Shown: piece by piece, positions 26,213 to 35,976 of the stretch
Numbering within the stretch: position 1 is the stretch's first letter
Layout of the letters: each line of letters opens with the position of its first letter
Source: Chryseobacterium fluminis
GTDB lineage: Bacteria > Bacteroidota > Bacteroidia > Flavobacteriales > Weeksellaceae
Reading direction: 5' to 3'
DNA: 64,000 bases
Assembly: GCF_026314945.1 (NCBI RefSeq)
Contig: NZ_CP111121.1
Span: 4,154,001-4,218,000 of the forward strand
Notes under the pieces: generated by a model
Databases searched by the model: none
Told to the model about the DNA's origin: nothing
Seen by the model: only the letters and a program-made list of their open reading frames with translations
Made by a program: the position numbers and the translations under genes

Positions 26213-28387
26213 ATGAAATATATAATTTTGATTTTTTGTAATCACCTTCTATTTTCCCAAACACCGGTTTTGCTTAAGCAAATACCTTCAACAGATCAAT
26301 ATTTCGGAAAAAAGATAATTGATGAATATCGTCATCTTGAGCATGTAAAAGATTCATCTGTTTTGGACTGGATGAAAAGTCAAAATCGTTATGCTGACAC
26401 TATTTTAAAGTCGATTTCAAACCGTCAATATTTGATTGACAAACTTAGTGAAATGGACAGCGAAAGCGAATATTCAATATCCCATCTGCAAATTACAGAT
26501 AACGACAAATATTTCTATTTAAAGAGAGAGGTTAAAGAAAATAGTCAAAAACTTTATCTCCGAAATGGGCATGATGGAAAAGAAGAATTATTATTTTCTT
26601 CTGCTGAATACAAAAAAAATAATAAGGAGTATGTTATAAATTATATAAAACCTAATGGTGATGGATCCAAAATTGTTGTTGCTCTAACCGAAGGAGGAAA
26701 AGAAATTGGAGAAATGATCATTATTGATGTTGAAAAAAAAATCATATTGCCTTATCTGATTACGCATTGTTGGCCATCTGACGGGGGTGGAGTTTCCTGG
26801 TTACCTGATAATAACGGCTTCATTTATCTCCATTATCCTATAACGGATAATAAATCAGATTTGTTTTTAAAAAACATGGCTGCCGTAGTATATAAAATAG
26901 GTAATGATCCTGAAAAAATTAATCCCATATTGTCAAAAACAGAATATATAGAGCTAAACTTAAAAGAAGAAGATTTTCCTATTGTTTCAATTGACAAAAA
27001 TAACAAGAACTACCTGATAGGAAAGATTGGAGGGGTTGCAAATTTTTCAGACACTTACTTTGCTTATTCTTCAGAATTGAACAGTGGATATATTAATTGG
27101 AAATCCCTGTATAAAAAAGAGGATAAAGTTGTAGATTATACATTGGTAAATGATGATTTATATTATGTGAGTGCAAAAGATTCAAAAAACAATTTTGTTG
27201 CACACACCTCTTTAAAAAAACCTGATTTCCTATACCCAGAAATTATTATAAACGAGATGAATGATGAGGTGATTGGATCTTTATATTCTACAAAAGACGG
27301 CTTATTTATTACAACAACAAAGAATGGAGTCGAATCTAAATTATACCTTTATAATTCGCGAAAAGAACTTCATGAAATTATTTTACCGATTTCGGCCGGT
27401 AATCTAAACTTAACAACAAAATCAAACAACTATACTGATCTTTGGGTAACTTGTTCAGGATGGAACAATCCGGACAGACGATATAAATACAATGTCTCCG
27501 AAAACAAATTTATTCCTGAAAATATAAATCCTGTAATAGAATTTTCTGATTTTAAGAATGTTAAGGTTTTAGAAACAACGGTAAAATCCTTCGATGGGAA
27601 AGACATTCCCTTATCCGTCATTTATAATAAAGAACTCAATCCGAAAGATAAATTACCATTATTGGTCTTGGGCTATGGAGCATACGGAACTTCCTACAGC
27701 CCATTTTATGCTAAGATTGCTTTGTTATGGGCTGTAAAAGGAGGGATCGTGGCATATGCACATGTAAGAGGTGGCGGAGAAAAAGGAGATGAGTGGCACT
27801 TAGGAGGATTTAAAAAGACAAAACCTAATTCATGGAGAGACTTTATTTCCTGTATCGAATTTATGCATCAAAAAGGATATTCAAACCCAGGTAAGACGGC
27901 AATTTGGGGAAGTAGTGCAGGAGGAATAGTAATGGGTAGGACAATGACAGAAAGACCGGATTTAATAAAAGCGGTAATTATAGCAGCCGGATCTCTGAAC
28001 ACGGTAAGAATGGAAACATCTCCGAATGGTCCTAATAATATAAAAGAGTTCGGCACAGTCAATAATAAAGAGGAGTTTGATTATTTATATGAGATGGATT
28101 CTTATCACCACATTAAGAAAGGAATAAAGTATCCTGCAACCCTTATAACAGGGGGATATAATGATCCAAGAGTCCCAGTATGGGCACCTGCAAAATTCGC
28201 AGCGAAACTAATGGCTGATAATGCTTCTGAGAATCCCATCTTACTGAAGGTCGATTTTGACGGTGGTCATGGAATTGATAGCACTAAGAAAAAGGCATAT
28301 GAAAATATAGCTGACATTTTCGCATTCGCCTTCTGGCAGTTAGGACATCCGGATTACCAGCCTAAGAAAAATACAAAAAATAAATAA
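26213..28387 (+). CDS. secreted prolyl oligopeptidase (S9A)
   Basis: 724 residues. A short signal peptide (MKYIILIFCNHLLFSQ) places it in the periplasm or outside. An N-terminal seven-bladed propeller (about 90-430) precedes an alpha/beta-hydrolase domain with the triad Ser568 (WGSSAGG), Asp651 (GGYNDPRV) and His686 (GGHGID). The family cuts after proline in short peptides. It follows the GG-leader peptide by 79 bp on the same strand with no clear terminator between, so the two may be co-transcribed. In some RiPP pathways (orbitides, amatoxins) prolyl oligopeptidases mature or cyclise the precursor; here the core has no proline, so such a role is uncertain. Confidence 0.93.
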   Translation: MKYIILIFCNHLLFSQTPVLLKQIPSTDQYFGKKIIDEYRHLEHVKDSSVLDWMKSQNRYADTILKSISNRQYLIDKLSEMDSESEYSISHLQITDNDKYFYLKREVKENSQKLYLRNGHDGKEELLFSSAEYKKNNKEYVINYIKPNGDGSKIVVALTEGGKEIGEMIIIDVEKKIILPYLITHCWPSDGGGVSWLPDNNGFIYLHYPITDNKSDLFLKNMAAVVYKIGNDPEKINPILSKTEYIELNLKEEDFPIVSIDKNNKNYLIGKIGGVANFSDTYFAYSSELNSGYINWKSLYKKEDKVVDYTLVNDDLYYVSAKDSKNNFVAHTSLKKPDFLYPEIIINEMNDEVIGSLYSTKDGLFITTTKNGVESKLYLYNSRKELHEIILPISAGNLNLTTKSNNYTDLWVTCSGWNNPDRRYKYNVSENKFIPENINPVIEFSDFKNVKVLETTVKSFDGKDIPLSVIYNKELNPKDKLPLLVLGYGAYGTSYSPFYAKIALLWAVKGGIVAYAHVRGGGEKGDEWHLGGFKKTKPNSWRDFISCIEFMHQKGYSNPGKTAIWGSSAGGIVMGRTMTERPDLIKAVIIAAGSLNTVRMETSPNGPNNIKEFGTVNNKEEFDYLYEMDSYHHIKKGIKYPATLITGGYNDPRVPVWAPAKFAAKLMADNASENPILLKVDFDGGHGIDSTKKKAYENIADIFAFAFWQLGHPDYQPKKNTKNK

Positions 28388-28437
28388 CCTGTTGTGCAGA
28401 TAAATTTTAACGAACCTATTATGCTGTAAGAATCAGA

Positions 28438-28468
28438 AACTCCCCACAAAAAATGTGAGGAGTTTTAT
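28438..28468 (+). terminator. terminator after the prolyl oligopeptidase
   Basis: AACTCCCCACA (28438-28448) pairs with TGTGAGGAGTT (28454-28464) with one mismatch, then TTATTATT. Confidence 0.7.
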
Positions 28469-28488
28469 TATTAATAGTCTTAAATTAT

Positions 28489-28651
28489 TTCTGCACTGTT
28501 GAGTCCGCACTCCAGATTCGGCACTGTACTTCCATATCTTTCGGTATGTAGAATACAAGAGGAAGTTTGCTGTTATAGGGTGCGATTTCCCAGATTCATA
28601 TTCTTTCAGAATATTGATAATCTGATGTTCTGAAAGTTTGCTCTTTTTCAT
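28489..28651 (-). pseudogene. IS3-type OrfA transposase remnant
   Basis: ATG at 28651 begins [20 protein letters not shown], matching the start of IS3-family OrfA (KSKFSEHQI..ILKE.E.G). After about 23 residues the expected HTH continuation is lost to frameshift; degenerate traces continue to about 28489. No OrfB is present. It is a dead fragment beside the peptide island. Confidence 0.6.
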
Positions 28652-28844
28652 AATGTCTTACAAACTAAATTTAATATTTTTTTAATTCGTCTGAGAGACA
28701 GGAAAGTTTATCGTCCGCGTAAGTGGCTTTCATATATTTTGTTTTTCTCAAAAATATGAAAAAAAATAAATTTACATTGATAATCAGGGTTTTGTGCTTT
28801 TTTTATAGAATTGTAGTAAAATATTTATCTGCCATTTAAAATAA

Positions 28845-28876
28845 CAAAAAAAGCATCCATTTTTGGATGCTTTTAC
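28845..28876 (-). terminator. terminator of the transketolase operon
   Basis: Perfect 11-bp stem AAAAGCATCCA (28849-28859) and TGGATGCTTTT (28864-28874), loop TTTT; the minus strand continues with TTTTTGTT. Confidence 0.8.
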
Positions 28877-28899
28877 TTTATATCAGATAAAAGAATACT

Positions 28900-29847
28900 T
28901 TATTTTTCTAAAATTCTCTTCACTGTTTCTTTCACGGCAGTAGCGTCGATTTTATATTTTTTCATCAGTTCAGCAGGGGTTGCAGATTCCCCGAAAGAAT
29001 CATTTACCGCTACGAATTCCTGTCTTGTCGGTCTCTTTCTTGCAAGCATACCTGCAACAGACTCACCCAAACCACCAAGATAGTTGTGTTCTTCAGCCGT
29101 TACAATTTTGCCCGTTTTTTCAACCGATTTTAAGATGATTTCTTCGTCAAGAGGCTTAATCGTGTGGATATTGATTACCTCGCAGGAAATTCCTTCTTTT
29201 TCAAGTTCGTCAGCAGCAACCAAAGATTCCCAAACCAGGTGACCCGTTGCAACGATCGTTACATCCGTACCTTCCTGTAAAAGAATTCCCTTACCGATTT
29301 CGAAAGGCATATCTTCAGGAATGAAAACCGGAACCGTAGGTCTTCCGAATCTTAAATATACAGGACCTTCGTGATCAGCAATCGCGATGGTAGCAGCTTT
29401 TGTCTGGTTATAATCACAAGGGTTAATAACGGTCATCCCGGGAAGCATTTTCATCATACCGATGTCTTCCAGTACCTGGTGTGTTGCTCCGTCTTCCCCT
29501 AAGGTAAGTCCTGCGTGAGAGGCACAGATCTTTACATTTTTACCGGAGTAGGCAACAGACTGACGGATCTGGTCATATACTCTTGAAGTAGAGAAGTTGG
29601 CGAACGTTCCCGTAAATGGAATTTTTCCCGTAATGCTGAGACCTGCGGCAAGTCCGATCATATTCGCTTCTGCGATACCTACCTGGAAAAATCTTTCCGG
29701 AGCTTTTTCAATGAATTTCTCCATTTTCAGAGAACCGATAAGGTCTGCACAAAGAGCTACAACATTGGGATTTTTATCAGCAAGCTCAGCTAATCCGGCT
29801 CCGAATCCTGAACGTGTGTCCTTTTTTTCTGTATATGTATATTTCAT
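28900..29847 (-). CDS. transketolase, C-terminal subunit
   Basis: 315 residues covering the Pyr (TPP pyrimidine-binding) and C-terminal domains: [20 protein letters not shown], then [19 protein letters not shown] with the catalytic Glu, [18 protein letters not shown], and [20 protein letters not shown]. Together with the N-terminal subunit at 31053-31904 it makes the split transketolase of the pentose phosphate pathway. Unusually, a gene for an exported protein of unknown function separates the halves, all on the minus strand. Confidence 0.92.
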   Translation of the reverse strand: MKYTYTEKKDTRSGFGAGLAELADKNPNVVALCADLIGSLKMEKFIEKAPERFFQVGIAEANMIGLAAGLSITGKIPFTGTFANFSTSRVYDQIRQSVAYSGKNVKICASHAGLTLGEDGATHQVLEDIGMMKMLPGMTVINPCDYNQTKAATIAIADHEGPVYLRFGRPTVPVFIPEDMPFEIGKGILLQEGTDVTIVATGHLVWESLVAADELEKEGISCEVINIHTIKPLDEEIILKSVEKTGKIVTAEEHNYLGGLGESVAGMLARKRPTRQEFVAVNDSFGESATPAELMKKYKIDATAVKETVKRILEK

Positions 29848-29857
29848 TTTTTAATTT

Positions 29858-31024
29858 TTAATCGAGATTTTTTAAATAAGTGTTTAATTTCTTTTTATCA
29901 GATTGATCTAGTTTCCCCTGAATTTCATTAAGATAGAGAACTTCCCTCCGTATTTCATCCAATGTGATTTTGATTCCTACCGAATGGTTATCTGCCTGGG
30001 TGAGATACAGGTCACATATCTGACCGACATAATTTTTCAGATGACCGCCCAGCTCCTTATTACTGAAAGAAGGCAGCTCGGTTTCGAAATTCTTACAGTG
30101 TTTCGGGATGCCTTTCAAAAGATTTTTATTGATCACATTATGAATGGCCAGGTCAGAAGGTCCGCTCTGAACATTTTTGTACTCAGAAACATAATCCGGA
30201 ATGTAAGAATCAACTTGAGTATCAGGTACAGGATCTGCAAAAGCCGCCGCAGTATCTACATCTACAAATGCAGAATCTGCATACACTACCGAATCTGTTT
30301 TCATATTACTATATTCCTCTTCCTGTCTCTGCTGAGCCAGCATGATAGAATCCTGTTTTCTCTGTTGGCTCATCATCGTTTTCAGATGATCAAAATACAC
30401 AAAGTCTTTGGAATCTTTTATCGAAGTAGCTACAAAATATTCTGTATCATAGGTCTTTTCAGGACCGCCTTTTAAAATGAGTCCTTTTACCCCTGAACTT
30501 TTTAGTTTTATACTCTTATCAAAAAAACTGATGAGTCCGCTAAGAACAGGAATATTGTTATATGCCGAATGATCATCAATACAGACTTTAAAAGATTCCT
30601 TTCCTTCGTCACGGTCTTTCCGTTTAAGAGTAAGCAAATAATGAGAACAGGAAATGCCCAATAGCGTTTCTCGGGTATCTAATTTCTTACTTTCAAGATC
30701 ATAGTCTTTCTTATCTCGTGAATACCCGCTGAACCCGTAATACAAAGATGAAATTAAAAGGTCTGAACTTTCGAGACGGTTATTCATGACCAGATCTACC
30801 GCAGACGTTCCGATCCTGTCTGTAAAGAAATAGACAGGCAGGTTTTTAAGCGCCATCTTAGTCAGAAATTCTCCGTTTTTGCCGGTATAGGTCTTCAGGA
30901 AACCATCAGCCTTGTTTTTATCAATGACTTTATAATCAATTTCTTTGTCGAAATAAATTTTCTTTTCCTGGGAAATCCCGGAAAAAAAACTGAAAAATAA
31001 AAAGATCAATAAAAACTTTTTCAT
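29858..31024 (-). CDS. hypothetical exported protein between the transketolase halves
   Basis: 388 residues. A signal peptide (KKFLLIFLFFSFFSGISQ) is clear. The mature part has a glutamine/serine-rich linker (about 225-260: MSQQRKQDSIMLAQQRQEEE) followed by a low-complexity Asp/Ala/Val stretch and a helical C-terminus. I recognise no family. It lies 10 bp upstream of the transketolase C-terminal gene and 28 bp downstream of the N-terminal gene, so it is within the operon. Confidence 0.75.
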   Translation of the reverse strand: MKKFLLIFLFFSFFSGISQEKKIYFDKEIDYKVIDKNKADGFLKTYTGKNGEFLTKMALKNLPVYFFTDRIGTSAVDLVMNNRLESSDLLISSLYYGFSGYSRDKKDYDLESKKLDTRETLLGISCSHYLLTLKRKDRDEGKESFKVCIDDHSAYNNIPVLSGLISFFDKSIKLKSSGVKGLILKGGPEKTYDTEYFVATSIKDSKDFVYFDHLKTMMSQQRKQDSIMLAQQRQEEEYSNMKTDSVVYADSAFVDVDTAAAFADPVPDTQVDSYIPDYVSEYKNVQSGPSDLAIHNVINKNLLKGIPKHCKNFETELPSFSNKELGGHLKNYVGQICDLYLTQADNHSVGIKITLDEIRREVLYLNEIQGKLDQSDKKKLNTYLKNLD

Positions 31025-31052
31025 GGTAACTGAATAAATCTGATATAAGATA

Positions 31053-31904
31053 TTAGTAATCAGCCGGAGCTTCTAAGTATAATTGTTTGAATGCAGTATC
31101 TAATTGCTCATCATTCGGCGCTTTTCCGTGCCATGCATGGCTTCCCATCATATAATCTATTCCGAAGCCCATTTCTGTATGCAGGATGATAACGACAGGT
31201 TTTTCTTTGCCCGTTTCTGTTTTTGCTTTTTCCAGAATAGCAATCACCGCTTCAAGATCATTACCGTTTTTCTCTTCAAGAACAGTCCATCCGAAGGCTT
31301 CCAGTTTTGCATGAAGATTTCCTAAACTCAATACATCATCGGTATCTCCGTCGATCTGACGACCATTGTAGTCGATGGTTGAAATGATATTATCCACTTT
31401 TTTAGCAGCCGCATACATAAAGGCTTCCCAAACCTGACCTTCCTGCAGCTCACCGTCTCCGTGAAGGGTGTACACCAAAGAATCGTCACCGTCTAATTTT
31501 TTGCCCTGTGCAACACCTAATGCTACAGAAAGACCCTGTCCAAGAGATCCTGAAGCAATTCTGATTCCCTCAAGCCCTTCGTGAGTAGTAGGGTGACCCT
31601 GCAATCTTGAATCTAATTTTCTGAAAGTTCGCAACTCATCTACCGGAAAAAAGTTGAATCTCGCTAAAGTAGAATAGTAAACCGGAGAAATGTGTCCGTT
31701 CGAAAGATAGAAATGATCCTCATTTTTACCCTCCATGGTGAAAGGAAGATTATAGTTCATGACCTTTCCGTAAAGGGCTGTGAAGTATTCCGTACAACCT
31801 AAACTTCCACCCGGGTGACCGGAATTTACAGCATGAACCATTCTTAAAATGTCTCTTCTGATTTGCGTAGTAAGAGATTTTAACTCTTCGATACTTTTAC
31901 TCAT
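31053..31904 (-). CDS. transketolase, N-terminal subunit
   Basis: 283 residues forming the TPP diphosphate-binding domain. Motifs: VNSGHPGGSLGCTEYFTALY, SNGHISPVYYSTLA, and the thiamine-binding GDGELQEGQVWEAFMYAA followed by the conserved Asn within TIDYNGRQIDG. It pairs with the C-terminal subunit (28900-29847). First gene of the three-gene minus-strand operon. Confidence 0.93.
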   Translation of the reverse strand: MSKSIEELKSLTTQIRRDILRMVHAVNSGHPGGSLGCTEYFTALYGKVMNYNLPFTMEGKNEDHFYLSNGHISPVYYSTLARFNFFPVDELRTFRKLDSRLQGHPTTHEGLEGIRIASGSLGQGLSVALGVAQGKKLDGDDSLVYTLHGDGELQEGQVWEAFMYAAAKKVDNIISTIDYNGRQIDGDTDDVLSLGNLHAKLEAFGWTVLEEKNGNDLEAVIAILEKAKTETGKEKPVVIILHTEMGFGIDYMMGSHAWHGKAPNDEQLDTAFKQLYLEAPADY

Positions 31905-31961
31905 TTTATAAGATTTATTTGCATGCGAATTTACAATTTTTTGCCGGCTTACGGAAATGCA

Positions 31962-31987
31962 AAAATCCGGATTGAAACCCGGATTTT
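31962..31987 (-). terminator. terminator of the symporter gene
   Basis: Stem AAAATCCGG (31962-31970) and CCGGATTTT (31979-31987), a perfect 9 bp. Confidence 0.75.
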
Positions 31988-32037
31988 GAGTTGGTATGAT
32001 TAATATGATACTAATTTATTTCAGATAAAATGTAAAA

Positions 32038-33477
32038 TTATCTTTTTCTGATCAGCCAGAGTCCTATAAATGTCAGGAATCCGTTGATGATTAAAAGTTC
32101 TAAACCGATTTTAAATTCTCCGAAAATAATTTCCTGATATTTATCGATAAAATAAGAAGCGATAGGAGAGGCGATGCAGACGAAAGGCACCAGTTTATCC
32201 TCCACTTTGTATTTCGTAAAAATCCCGAAGGCAAAAAGTCCTAACAGAGGTCCGTATGTAAAACCTGCCAGTTTCAGGATCAGCCCGATCATGGAATTAT
32301 CGTTGATGAGTTTAAAAATAACCACCATAATCAGGAAAGAAAATGCTACGATCAGATGCACATTTTTTCTGAATCTTTCCTTTTTCTTCTCATCCCATTC
32401 TTTTCTTTCCTTCATTCCGAAAACATCGATACATAAAGAAGAGGTAAGAGCAGTCATGGCACCGTCTGCGCTGGGAAACAGAGCCGAAATTAAAGCAATG
32501 ATAAAGATAATGGAAATAAACGGCGGCATATGATTGAGTGCAATATCAGGGAACAGCTGATCTCCAGCACTTGTTACCTGTTCTTCAGCACCGTAAAGAT
32601 GCAGAAGACCACCCATATAAAGGAACAGGGAAATTACGCCAAGCAGGATAAATCCCAGGGTTACCATATTTTTTTGCGAATCTTTTAACCTGGTAACCGA
32701 TAAGCTTTTCTGCATCATTTCCTGATCTATTCCGGTCATGGTAATCGTAATAAAAGCTCCGGCCAATATCTGTTTGAGAAAGAAACTTTTTTGATGTGGA
32801 TCAAAATCAAAGATTTTAGTGTATCCTTTTTCATTCATGGCGGTTAAGCTTTCTCCAACATTCAACCCTAGATGATTCAGCATATAAACAGTACAGATAA
32901 TCAATCCCAAAAGCATACAGGAAGTCTGCAGGGTGTCGGTCCAGACAATGGTCTTTACACCGCCTTCGTAAGTGTAAAGGATGATCATTGCTAAAATAAT
33001 GAGTGTGGTCACGATAAACGGAACTCCCAGACTGTCTAAAATGGTAATCTGTAAAATATTCACGACAAGGTATAATCTCGCTGTGGCACCTACCAGTCTT
33101 GAAACAATAAAAATCCAGGCTCCCGACTTATAGGAGAGCTGTCCCATTCTCTGCTGAAGATAGCCGTAAATGGATGTCAGCTTTAACCGGTAATACAGGG
33201 GAAGGAGCACATAAGCAATAATGATATACCCGATGAGATAGCCTAAAGTTATCTGAAGATAGCCAAACTTATCATTTCCCACCGCTCCCGGGACACTTAC
33301 GAAAGTAACTCCTGACAGGGAGGTTCCGATCATTCCGAAGGCAACAAGCATCCAATTGCTTTTACGGTTTCCGATAAAGAAACTTTCATTATCACTTCCC
33401 TTTCCGGTTCTGTAAGCCACCCAGAGCAGCAATGCGAAATAGATGATAATAATGGATAATAATACAATTGGAGACAT
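32038..33477 (-). CDS. sodium:solute symporter (SSS family)
   Basis: 479 residues, about 13 transmembrane helices starting PIVLLSIIIIYFALLLWVAY. The family motif region FGMIGTSLSGVTFVSVPGAV matches the Na+-binding TM1-TM2 area, and GAFITITMTGIDQEMMQKSL and ALFPSADGAMTALTSS follow. Substrate not predictable; family members carry sugars, amino acids, sialic acid or pantothenate. It is monocistronic. Confidence 0.88.
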   Translation of the reverse strand: MSPIVLLSIIIIYFALLLWVAYRTGKGSDNESFFIGNRKSNWMLVAFGMIGTSLSGVTFVSVPGAVGNDKFGYLQITLGYLIGYIIIAYVLLPLYYRLKLTSIYGYLQQRMGQLSYKSGAWIFIVSRLVGATARLYLVVNILQITILDSLGVPFIVTTLIILAMIILYTYEGGVKTIVWTDTLQTSCMLLGLIICTVYMLNHLGLNVGESLTAMNEKGYTKIFDFDPHQKSFFLKQILAGAFITITMTGIDQEMMQKSLSVTRLKDSQKNMVTLGFILLGVISLFLYMGGLLHLYGAEEQVTSAGDQLFPDIALNHMPPFISIIFIIALISALFPSADGAMTALTSSLCIDVFGMKERKEWDEKKKERFRKNVHLIVAFSFLIMVVIFKLINDNSMIGLILKLAGFTYGPLLGLFAFGIFTKYKVEDKLVPFVCIASPIASYFIDKYQEIIFGEFKIGLELLIINGFLTFIGLWLIRKR

Positions 33478-33535
33478 ATTTATTCGATTAAAATTTTACA
33501 AATATAGTTTTTTTCTGTTCTGTTCAAAAAAGAAA

Positions 33536-33566
33536 AAACCTTCCGGATCTGTATTCCGAAAGGTTT
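33536..33566 (-). terminator. terminator downstream of the OsmC/GNAT genes
   Basis: AAACCTTCCGG (33536-33546) and CCGAAAGGTTT (33556-33566) pair with one mismatch; T-rich on the minus strand. A weaker GATGTTA/TAACATC inverted repeat lies at 33650-33705. Confidence 0.6.
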
Positions 33567-33722
33567 GTATTTTGTGTCTGAAATGCTTAAGTAAGGCAGA
33601 CAGGACCACGGTATAAATTTTGTTTTAATAAAAAGCAGCGTGTATTAAAGATGTTATGCTGAACCTGTTGAACTCAATATAAAATTCAGAGTAAGCTTTA
33701 ACATCCTTTATCTTCTGTAAAT

Positions 33723-34022
33723 CTAAGCCTGAGTCTGATTCACTAAGACATCCTGGAGCTCCTCATGCTTCTGGAAGGTGGCTTTCGCGAAAGGACAAAG
33801 CGGAATAATCGTTTTCCCGTTTTTTCTTGCAAAATCCACAGCCGCTAAAAGCATTTCTTTGCCCACGCCTTTCCCGTTATATTCTTCACCTACCTCCGTA
33901 TGGTCTATAATAAATCGCTCCTCTCCGGCCCAGGTATAAGTCATTAATCCTGCACGGGTTCCGTCTATGAAAGCTTCAAAACTTCCGTGTTTCTCGTCAT
34001 TGTTTTGTTTTACTTCTGTCAT
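33723..34022 (-). CDS. small GNAT acetyltransferase (YjdJ-like)
   Basis: 99 residues, a minimal GNAT fold as in the YjdJ/COG2388 group: RAGLMTYTWAGEERFIIDH, then VGEEYNGKGVGKEMLLAAV (acetyl-CoA loop), and IIPLCPFAKATFQKHEE. The substrate is unknown. The ATG follows the OsmC gene stop by 1 bp, so the two are translated together. A shorter relative is encoded at 35977-36291. Confidence 0.85.
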   Translation of the reverse strand: MTEVKQNNDEKHGSFEAFIDGTRAGLMTYTWAGEERFIIDHTEVGEEYNGKGVGKEMLLAAVDFARKNGKTIIPLCPFAKATFQKHEELQDVLVNQTQA

Positions 34023-34023
34023 A

Positions 34024-34422
34024 TTATGAAAATTTGGTTTGAATTTCTATTTCGTTTGTTAAGATTTTATGGATCGGGCATGCATCCGCAATCGTACGAA
34101 GCCTCTTCATCTTTTCCTCATCAAGATTCGTTCCTTCAAAGCTAATGTTTCTTTTGAAAACAGCAAGTTTTGTTAACGGAAAATTTTCAAGTTCCACTTC
34201 CACATCTATTTTTTCCACGTCCCATTCTTTCCGGTCGATATACATTCTTAATGTCGCTGCAGTGCAGCTTGCCAGCGAGGTTGCCAGGATCTCAAACGGG
34301 TTGAATCCTTTATTCTGTCCACCTTTGTCGACGGGCTCGTCGGTTATCAGGGTATTTTCACCTGCGATCACTTGTGTATAGTACTTTTCTTTTCCTAAAC
34401 TTGCTTTTACGGTTACTGCCAT
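34024..34422 (-). CDS. OsmC family peroxiredoxin-like protein
   Basis: 132 residues. OsmC/Ohr fold with the two redox cysteines in LATSLASCTAATLRMY (Cys ~53) and ADACPIHKIL (Cys ~115). Reduces organic hydroperoxides in studied relatives. Coupled with the GNAT gene downstream; upstream is a flavin reductase and a pirin, suggesting a redox-stress set. Confidence 0.9.
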   Translation of the reverse strand: MAVTVKASLGKEKYYTQVIAGENTLITDEPVDKGGQNKGFNPFEILATSLASCTAATLRMYIDRKEWDVEKIDVEVELENFPLTKLAVFKRNISFEGTNLDEEKMKRLRTIADACPIHKILTNEIEIQTKFS

Positions 34423-34436
34423 TGTAGTCGATATAA

Positions 34437-34975
34437 TTATTTTTCGGTTTTAATCTGATTTTTAAAGTTCCCGATCTTATCTTTCAGTTCCTTCAGCAGG
34501 TCAGGATTGATGACACCGCTTTCAAAATCAAAATTTTCATAAAATTTAGGCAGGGAAAAAGTGTCTTTGATATCGGCGCCGAACTGGGGAAAAATGTTTT
34601 TGCGGTATTCATTACATTTCCGCCGCCATAGCCTCCCGGTGAGGTAGATAATAGAAGCATCGGTTTATTTTGGAAAACCTTAACGTCAATTCTTGATGCC
34701 CAGTCGAACACATTTTTAAATGCCGCACTGTAAGACCTGTTGTGCTCGGCCAGGGAGCATATGATCACATCGCATTCCCCGATCACTCTAAGGAAATCAT
34801 GAGCTTCATCCGGAAAACCTTTCTTTTCGCGGTCTACAGAAAAAACAGGCATGTCGAAATCATTCAGATCGATTAAATTAATTTCATCATCCTGAAAATC
34901 TTTTAAAACAAATTTTACCAGTTCCCTGTTAATAGAGGTAGAAGAGGTGCTTCCTGCAAATGCTAATATTTTCAT
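34437..34975 (-). pseudogene. NAD(P)H-dependent FMN reductase, one-base frameshift
   Basis: Flavodoxin-like reductase. FMN loop FAGSTSSTSINRELVKF at the start, CSLAEHNRSYSAAFKNVFDW in the middle and LLLSTSPGGYGGGNVM near residue 115. After KTFFP the frame fails; in the next frame QFGADIKDTFSLPKFYENF continues to a stop at 34437-34439, giving the expected ~180 residues. A C5 run read as C4 (34586-34589) explains this. All functional motifs lie before the break. Confidence 0.85.
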
Positions 34976-34995
34976 CTTTTTTATATTTGTAATGC

Positions 34996-35898
34996 CTAAG
35001 GTTTTCTGTTTAAAATGGCTTTCGGTAGCGGAACATAGTCCTCTTCGTCTCCCGGAACAAGAGGGAAAGCATCGTGATTCTGGTCATTCCAGTTTACTTT
35101 TGCCTGCTGGATCATTGCTCTGTCTGAATTTACAAAATTCCAGAAAATAAAACGTTCTTCATCGAAAGGTTCACCGCCGAAAAGATAAACGGTCCCGTTT
35201 TCGCTCATATCAAATTCACACAGTTTGGTGTCTTTGGCGATCATTAATTGTTTGGAGCCATACGTATTTCCTTCCGTAGTAACAGTTCCGTCTAAAACAT
35301 ACATGGCCGCTTCGCCATACAGGTCTTTTCCGATGCTGATTTTTTTAGCGTCTTTTGTTTTAATCTCAATAAAAAACAACGGACTGTGAACAGGGACCGG
35401 AGATTTTTTTCCGAATGCTTCGCCTGCAATTAATTTATAGTGTATCCCATCTTCTTCCCAAACCGGGATGTCGTGGGCTTCGATATGGTGAAAAGTCGGC
35501 TCAGACTGTTCCAGATGTTTCGGAAGTCCTACCCAGATCTGAAATCCGTGAAGCCTTTTTTCAGAATGTCTCAGGTATTCAGGAGTTCTCTCCGAATGGA
35601 CAACCCCTTTTCCGGCTGTCATCCAGTTGACAGCTCCCGGCTTGATTTCAAGAGCACTGCCGATGCTGTCTCTGTGAAATATCGATCCTTCCAGGAGATA
35701 GGTTAATGTTGAAAGTCCGATATGAGGATGCGGAGGAACATCAAGATTCTGATAATCTTTCAGTTCTGACGGACCCATATGGTCGATGAAGACGAAGGGC
35801 CCCACGGCTCTTTTTTCACGGAAAGGCAATAACCTGCCCACCAGAAAGTTTCCTATATCTGCTGATTTCTCCTCAATAATAAGTCCTATATTTGACAT
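34996..35898 (-). CDS. pirin family protein
   Basis: 300 residues, bicupin. N-terminal cupin with the metal ligands in VPPHPHIGLSTLTYLLEG (His-x-His, Glu) and GAVNWMTAGKGVVHSERTP. Family members are iron-binding quercetinase or redox-sensing proteins. It sits 20 bp upstream of the FMN reductase gene in a minus-strand run. A second pirin is encoded at 36434-37309 with modest similarity. Confidence 0.9.
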   Translation of the reverse strand: MSNIGLIIEEKSADIGNFLVGRLLPFREKRAVGPFVFIDHMGPSELKDYQNLDVPPHPHIGLSTLTYLLEGSIFHRDSIGSALEIKPGAVNWMTAGKGVVHSERTPEYLRHSEKRLHGFQIWVGLPKHLEQSEPTFHHIEAHDIPVWEEDGIHYKLIAGEAFGKKSPVPVHSPLFFIEIKTKDAKKISIGKDLYGEAAMYVLDGTVTTEGNTYGSKQLMIAKDTKLCEFDMSENGTVYLFGGEPFDEERFIFWNFVNSDRAMIQQAKVNWNDQNHDAFPLVPGDEEDYVPLPKAILNRKP

Positions 35899-35976
35899 GA
35901 TCTATAATATGGTTTTAAAATTTTGTCTAAGCTAATGTAATTAAATTTTCTGCGATGTATCACACTTTAATGAAAT

